Positions 60,178 through 64,000 of a stretch of DNA of 64,000 nt are shown here, piece after piece. The position numbers were made by a program, and so were the translations under genes. Location of the stretch: NCBI RefSeq assembly GCF_008698235.1, contig NZ_PEBH01000006.1:124001-188000 (forward strand). The letters run 5' to 3'. This DNA comes from Bifidobacterium rousetti. Its GTDB lineage: Bacteria; Actinomycetota; Actinomycetes; Actinomycetales; Bifidobacteriaceae. Positions within the stretch are counted from its first letter, which is position 1. Each line of letters begins with the position of its first letter. A model generated the notes under the pieces. The model did not search any database. It had not been told where the DNA came from and saw only the letters and a list, made by a program, of their open reading frames with translations.

Positions 60178-60507
60178 ATGGTCGATGTCAACACGCTCCC
60201 GGCGTGTCCCGTGGAGACGACGCTCACGCTGATCTCCGATAAGTGGAAAATCCTGATTGTCCGCGATCTTCTGGATGGCACCAAGCGCTTCAGCGAGCTG
60301 CGCCGATCGATCGGACACATCTCGCAGAAAGTGCTCACCTCGAACCTGCGTCAGATGGAGGCCGATGGCCTGGTGCATCGCGAGGTCTACGCGGAGGTGC
60401 CGCCGCGCGTCGAATACTCGTTGACCGACACCGGCCGCAGCCTCAAAACTGTCATCGACGCCCTATGGAACTGGGGTGAGGACTACAAAACCAGGCTCGC
60501 GGCCTGA
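60178..60507 (+). CDS. HxlR-family transcriptional regulator
   Basis: A 109-residue winged-helix protein: ACPVETTLTLISDKWKILIVRDLLDGTKRFSELRRSIGHISQKVLTSNLRQMEADGLVHREVYAEVPPRVEYSLTDTGRSL is a complete HxlR domain. The conserved Cys near residue 9 (LPACPVE) is the redox/electrophile sensor in YodB/HypR-type relatives. GGAAGG precedes ATG 60178. Probably controls the divergent oxidoreductase. Confidence 0.93.
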   Translation: MVDVNTLPACPVETTLTLISDKWKILIVRDLLDGTKRFSELRRSIGHISQKVLTSNLRQMEADGLVHREVYAEVPPRVEYSLTDTGRSLKTVIDALWNWGEDYKTRLAA

Positions 60508-60635
60508 CGGCCGCTCCCCTTGCGGCCTTGGCATCCGCAGCATCCGCAGCATCCGCTTTGCTTGGTGTGGTCTTTCATCGTCTTTTCCTGCGAAACTCTT
60601 GTGCCGCGCGGCCGAGACCGATAGCATCGCGACTC

Positions 60636-61472
60636 ATGACCGATACCAACGCCCTTCCGCTGCCCCAATCCGATCGCGATCCCGCGCACTTGCAGGGCCA
60701 CTGGCTGCTGGCCCGCATCGGCAAGCGCGTGCTGCGCCCCGGCGGCAGGAAACTCACCGAACGTATGCTCGCCCACGCCGAACTCGCCGGCAAGGACGTC
60801 GTCGAGTTCGCGCCGGGGCTCGGCCTGACCACTAGGGCGATTCTGGCTCAGGGGCCGAAGAGCTATCGCGGCGTGGACCGCGATCCGCAGGTCGTGGACA
60901 TCATTACCCGGCTGACAGCGGGACAGGCAGGACTGTCCGGACAGCACGCCATCCCCGCGAGCTGCGTCCTGCGCGACGCCGCCGACACCGGACTCGACAC
61001 GGGCAGCGCCGACGTGGTGATCGGCGAGGCCATGCTCACGATGCAGAGCGATCGCGGCAAGCGGGCGATCCTCGACGAGGCGTTCCGACTGCTGCGCGCC
61101 GGAGGCACCTACTCGATCCACGAGCTCGGACTGCAGCCGGATGATCTGGACGACTCCGTCAAGGACGAGATCCGCAAGGCACTGGCCCGCAGCATCAAGG
61201 TGAACGCGCGTCCGCTCACCGAGGCCGAATGGCGTGAACTGCTCGAATCCGCGGGATTCGAGGTCCTGTGGAGCGGCAGGGAGCCGATGGCCCTGCTGGA
61301 TATGAGGCGCAATCTCGCCGACGAGGGAATCGGCGGCGTGCTGCGCATCATGCGCAATGTGCTGGGGAACAAGGACATCCGCGCCCGCGTGCTCGATATG
61401 AAATCCACGTTCGACAGGTATCGCGACGAGCTCACCGGCATCGCCTTCGTGGTACGCAAGCCCGAGGCGTGA
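60636..61472 (+). CDS. class I SAM-dependent methyltransferase
   Basis: A 278-residue protein with motif I VVEFAPGLGLTTRAILAQGP and post-I YRGVDRDPQ, then GSADVVIGEAMLTM and FRLLRAGGTYSIHELGL. The N-terminal extension (LQGHWLLARIGKRVLRPGGRKLTERML) is typical of a group of small-molecule or membrane-associated methyltransferases. The C-terminal part ends LTGIAFVVRKPE. ATG 60636 lacks a clear ribosome site but the domain starts shortly after it. Substrate unknown. Confidence 0.83.
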   Translation: MTDTNALPLPQSDRDPAHLQGHWLLARIGKRVLRPGGRKLTERMLAHAELAGKDVVEFAPGLGLTTRAILAQGPKSYRGVDRDPQVVDIITRLTAGQAGLSGQHAIPASCVLRDAADTGLDTGSADVVIGEAMLTMQSDRGKRAILDEAFRLLRAGGTYSIHELGLQPDDLDDSVKDEIRKALARSIKVNARPLTEAEWRELLESAGFEVLWSGREPMALLDMRRNLADEGIGGVLRIMRNVLGNKDIRARVLDMKSTFDRYRDELTGIAFVVRKPEA

Positions 61473-61514
61473 CATAGGATCACATCAGAATCACACTGTA
61501 CAAAGGAGCACATC

Positions 61515-61949
61515 ATGGCTGATGACATCAAGCAGCAAGAGGAAACCGGGCAGAACGCCTGCAAGCGAGGCGACGGCCAGCACTGCAAGTGCAGGCGCGA
61601 CGCCGAGGGCCACGCCATCGCCGTCGACCCGCATCTGGGCCATGTCGCCGATCTCGCCTCGTTGATCGACATCCAGGAGGAGGCCACCGTCTCACGAACG
61701 GTGCTGAGGGAGGACGGACTGCGCGCCGTGCTCTTCGCCTTCGACAAGGATCAGGCGCTGAGCGAGCACACCGCGGCCATGCCCGTGACGATTCAGGTGC
61801 TCGAAGGCCGACTGCGCATCGGCGGCGGCGAGCGCGAGGTCGAACTCACCCCCGGAGGCATCGTCTACCTGAGCGCACGTCTGCCGCACACCGTCTACGC
61901 GCTCGAACCCAGCAAGATGCTGCTGCAGATGTTCGACAACCGCGGCTGA
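61515..61949 (+). CDS. cupin-domain protein
   Basis: A 144-residue protein with a Cys/Lys-rich start (NACKRGDGQHCKCRRD) and a cupin barrel: RTVLREDGLRAVLFAFDKDQALSEHTAAMPVTIQVLEGRLRIGGGEREVELTPGGIVYLSARLPHTVYALEPSKMLLQMF. Ligand His are in SEHTA and LPHTVY. AAAGGAGCAC precedes ATG 61515, 42 bases after the methyltransferase, suggesting one transcript. Function unknown; the Cys-rich leader is unusual. Confidence 0.85.
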   Translation: MADDIKQQEETGQNACKRGDGQHCKCRRDAEGHAIAVDPHLGHVADLASLIDIQEEATVSRTVLREDGLRAVLFAFDKDQALSEHTAAMPVTIQVLEGRLRIGGGEREVELTPGGIVYLSARLPHTVYALEPSKMLLQMFDNRG

Positions 61950-61997
61950 ACACTGGCTAACCCCGGGTCCCACCTCGACCACAACCCGGCCTAATCC

Positions 61998-62187
61998 CCC
62001 AAGGAACGTACATAATCCCGATGAACGTACGCTGACTCCCGCCCAGCGTACGTACGTCGAGAGGATGCCCATCGGATCACCCGTTTTCGTACGCTCACTA
62101 CGAGTAGGCGTACGAAAACGGGTGATCTTCCTGTTATGCCCACAGTCAACGTACGCCCATCGCCATTCAGCGTACGTTGATCGTGGT
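61998..62187. repeat. CGTACG-boxed palindromic repeat, copy 4
   Basis: AACGTACGCTGACTCCCGCC and CAGCGTACGTACG on the left; a central palindrome GATCACCCGTTTTCGTACGC / GGCGTACGAAAACGGGTGAT (62073-62131); CAACGTACGCCC and CAGCGTACGTTG on the right. More diverged than the pair at 23850/25302 but with the same centre. Confidence 0.8.
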
Positions 62188-62329
62188 CCCTCCCCGTATA
62201 ACCTCCGAAACCGTACGCCGCGCCATGCACCTCATGCCCGGCGACGCCGCTGCCCATGACTCCGAGTACGGTATGTGTGGTCTTTTCGATCAGTCCCCCA
62301 CTTACCGTACGAAGGAATCCCGCCCAACC

Positions 62330-63178
62330 ATGACATCGCATCTCGCCGAAGCCGGACGCACGCTGATCCCCCGCAAGGACGACCGTTACGGTCTGCTCTC
62401 CCCCGCGCTGGTGATCCTGACGTTCGTCGCCGGACTGGTGGATGCGCTGAGTTACCTCGCATTGGGGCATGTGTTCGTGGCGAACGTGACCGGCAACATC
62501 GTGTTTCTGGGATTCTCGATCGCCCACGCGCAGGGGTTCGTCTGGTGGACGTCGGCGCTGACGTTGGCCGCGTTCATGGTCGGCGCGCTGATCGGCGGGC
62601 GCATCATCCACTATTTCGGCCACCATCGCGCACGGCATCTGCTGGTCTCCACCGGCGTCCAGGCGCTGTTCGTGATCGCCGCGTTGGTCGGGATCTATTT
62701 GCTCAATCAGTTCGCGCCGGAGCCGGCGATGGGCGGGACGGCCGTCGGGAACACCTCGTCGATGCCAGCGGCCGCCCAAGGCACCCAATCCGGCCCGAGC
62801 CTCAACTTCCCCACCGCGAATCACATCGATCTGCACATCATCCTGCTGATCGTGCTGCTCGCCCCAGCGATGGGCATCCAGAACTCGACGGCCCGCAAGC
62901 TGTCGGTTCCGGATCTGCCCACCACGGTTCTGACGATGACGCTGACCGGCGTCGTCGCGGACACCTCCGCCCACGGCCACGAGCAGTCGAAGCTGGGCCG
63001 TCGCGCGGTGGTGATGGTCGCGCTGGCGCTCGGCGCGCTGACCGGCGCGCTGCTGCAGACGCGCGGTCACGAGGATGTGATCCTGATGGTGATGATCGGC
63101 TGCCTCGTGACGGTCATCGCGATGATGCTGCCGCACGTCCGCTCGACCGCGCCGTGGGTCGTCGGCAAACAACGCTGA
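62330..63178 (+). CDS. DUF1275 (YoaK-like) membrane protein
   Basis: A 282-residue membrane protein with six or seven helices: SPALVILTFVAGLVDALSYLALGHVFVANVTGNIVFLGFSIAHAQGF, the signature opening of DUF1275, and MGIQNSTARKLSVPDLPTTVLTMTLTGVVAD, also typical. A 40-residue polar insert lies between. AAGGA occurs about a dozen bases before ATG 62330. Function of the family unknown; a transporter is assumed. Confidence 0.87.
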   Translation: MTSHLAEAGRTLIPRKDDRYGLLSPALVILTFVAGLVDALSYLALGHVFVANVTGNIVFLGFSIAHAQGFVWWTSALTLAAFMVGALIGGRIIHYFGHHRARHLLVSTGVQALFVIAALVGIYLLNQFAPEPAMGGTAVGNTSSMPAAAQGTQSGPSLNFPTANHIDLHIILLIVLLAPAMGIQNSTARKLSVPDLPTTVLTMTLTGVVADTSAHGHEQSKLGRRAVVMVALALGALTGALLQTRGHEDVILMVMIGCLVTVIAMMLPHVRSTAPWVVGKQR

Positions 63179-63215
63179 CCGGCGCCCGACACCGCCCGCG
63201 CCCCACGCGCGGGGC

Positions 63216-63917
63216 TCACACGCGCATGGCCTCCTTCGCCGCCTCGACCTGGTCGGCGCCGCCCTCGCCGCTGGCGATGAACCGCCCCGACGCGAGCACG
63301 TAGTAGCGGTCCGCGCGCTCGACCGCGAACTGCACCTTCTGCTCGACCAGGACCACGCCGATACCTTTCTGCTCGGCCATCGTACGGATCGCCTTCTGGA
63401 TCTCCGCGACGATGTTCGGCTGGATGCCCTCGGTCGGCTCGTCGAGGATCATGAGCTTCGGCCGGGTGATCAACGCGCGTGCGATCGACAGCTGCTGTCG
63501 CTGGCCGCCGGAGAGCAGTCCGGCGCGGCGTGAGGCGAACTCCTTGAGAATCGGGAACATCTCCACGGCCTCGTCGTAACGCGCCTTCGCCTCGGCGCCG
63601 TACCGGTCGGCGACCACATGCAGGTTCTCGTCGACGGTCATCGTGCCGAACGACTGCTGCCCCTGCGGCACGAACGCCATGCCGCGTCGGATGCGCTGGT
63701 TCGGCGCGACCTTGGTGATGTCGTCGCCGTCGAACGTGATCGACCCGGACGTGACCGGCAAGAGGCCCAGCAGCGCCTTGAGCAGCGTGGTCTTGCCCGC
63801 GCCGTTGTTGCCGACGATGCTGACCCACTGGCCCGCCGCCACGTCGAAGCTGATGTCGTTGACGACCGTCACCTTGCCGTATCCGGTGTTGAGGTCCTTC
63901 ACTTCCAGCATTGCCAT
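63216..63917 (-). CDS. urtE: urea ABC transporter ATPase UrtE
   Basis: A 233-residue branched-chain-amino-acid/urea-type ATPase: Walker A SIVGNNGAGKTTLLKALLG, signature LLSGGQRQQLSIARAL, Walker B LMILDEPTEGIQPNIV, then GIGVVLVEQKVQFAVERADRYYVLASGRFIASGEG. DEPTEGIQPNIVAEI is typical of UrtE rather than LivF. The start is in an overlap with the previous gene; ATG 63917 is chosen, with ATG 63911 and GTG 63920 possible. With urease in the same window, urea is the expected cargo. Confidence 0.88.
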   Translation of the reverse strand: MAMLEVKDLNTGYGKVTVVNDISFDVAAGQWVSIVGNNGAGKTTLLKALLGLLPVTSGSITFDGDDITKVAPNQRIRRGMAFVPQGQQSFGTMTVDENLHVVADRYGAEAKARYDEAVEMFPILKEFASRRAGLLSGGQRQQLSIARALITRPKLMILDEPTEGIQPNIVAEIQKAIRTMAEQKGIGVVLVEQKVQFAVERADRYYVLASGRFIASGEGGADQVEAAKEAMRV

Positions 63918-64000
63918 CACCGATCGCCTCCGCCCAGGTAGATGTTCACGACTTCCTCGTTGTTCTGGATCTCCTCGACCGAGCCTTCGGCGAGGATCTC
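63917..64000 (-). CDS. urtD: urea ABC transporter ATPase UrtD, C-terminal end (cut by window)
   Basis: Only the last 27 residues are present (EILAEGSVEEIQNNEEVV and NIYLGGGDR before TGA). ILAEGSVEEIQNNEEV is the normal C-terminal end of LivG/UrtD-type ATPases. The stop overlaps the start of urtE. Confidence 0.8.
   Translation of the reverse strand, partial: EILAEGSVEEIQNNEEVVNIYLGGGDR

Noticed and set aside
63216..63917. LivF (branched-chain amino acid) instead of UrtE
   Set aside because: DEPTEGIQPNIV and the VEQKVQFAVERADRYYVL segment fit UrtE better, and urease genes are in the same window; still, the permease genes outside the window would settle it.

Overview
The window is GC-rich (about 63-65 %, by eye). 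Its genes have strong GGAGG-type ribosome sites, and it carries LacI-controlled alpha-glucan genes, a urease cluster with its own nickel importer, and several families of intergenic palindromic repeats. This fits a high-GC Gram-positive, most likely a Bifidobacterium of the urease-positive, host-associated kind. The genus is inferred from gene content; there is no rRNA here to confirm it.

Layout. 1-14.4 kb is an alpha-glucan/maltooligosaccharide locus: two LacI-type regulators, two GH13 glucosidases, the 4-alpha-glucanotransferase MalQ, a DUF624 membrane protein and a complete binding protein plus two-permease ABC importer without its own ATPase. Near-palindromic CATACGTATG/CAAACGTTTG operators sit in each control region. 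14.4-15.8 kb holds a histidine phosphatase and a DUF4235 protein. 15.8-29.7 kb is a siroheme and sulfite-reduction island: hemC, a hemD interrupted by a repeat, cobA, a cysG-type dehydrogenase, sirB, sulfite reductase, flavodoxin, a ferredoxin/flavodoxin-NADP reductase, a YeiH-type exporter and an orphan family-5 binding protein. An AAA ATPase gene flanked by 178-bp direct repeats appears to have been inserted into it. 30.3-42.2 kb is the urease region: nikMN-Q-O, ureEFGD, then ureC and a fused ureAB on the opposite strand. Between the two halves lies a three-gene flavin electron-transfer cassette (FMN-binding protein, ApbE, ferric-reductase-like flavocytochrome). The right edge (63.2-64 kb) carries urtE and the end of urtD, so urea uptake is also encoded.

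42.2-46.7 kb holds a three-gene operon (unknown, unknown, ImmA/IrrE-type metallopeptidase) divergent from an ADP-ribosylglycohydrolase. Both of their promoter regions, and those of two unknown acidic-protein genes at 56.9 and 57.9 kb, carry the same word TTGTCCGGTT. This looks like a small private regulon and is the best candidate for an undescribed system. 46.8-52 kb has an AEC transporter, a decayed DUF2142-like gene, a large membrane protein and a family-2 glycosyltransferase. 52.1 kb is tRNA-Ser(GGA), followed by accessory genes: a shortened AlbA/Schlafen-type regulator, a GNAT acetyltransferase, a MarR/transporter pair, the unknown acidic proteins and an HxlR/oxidoreductase pair. A methyltransferase, a cupin and a DUF1275 membrane protein precede urt.

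Several repeat families are scattered through the window: a ~205-bp four-box palindrome (3 copies), a CGTACG-boxed palindrome (4 copies), REP-like CTCCCC...GGGG hairpins (5 sites, two of them carrying an extra conserved hairpin) and a GGGACTCA family around 54-57 kb.
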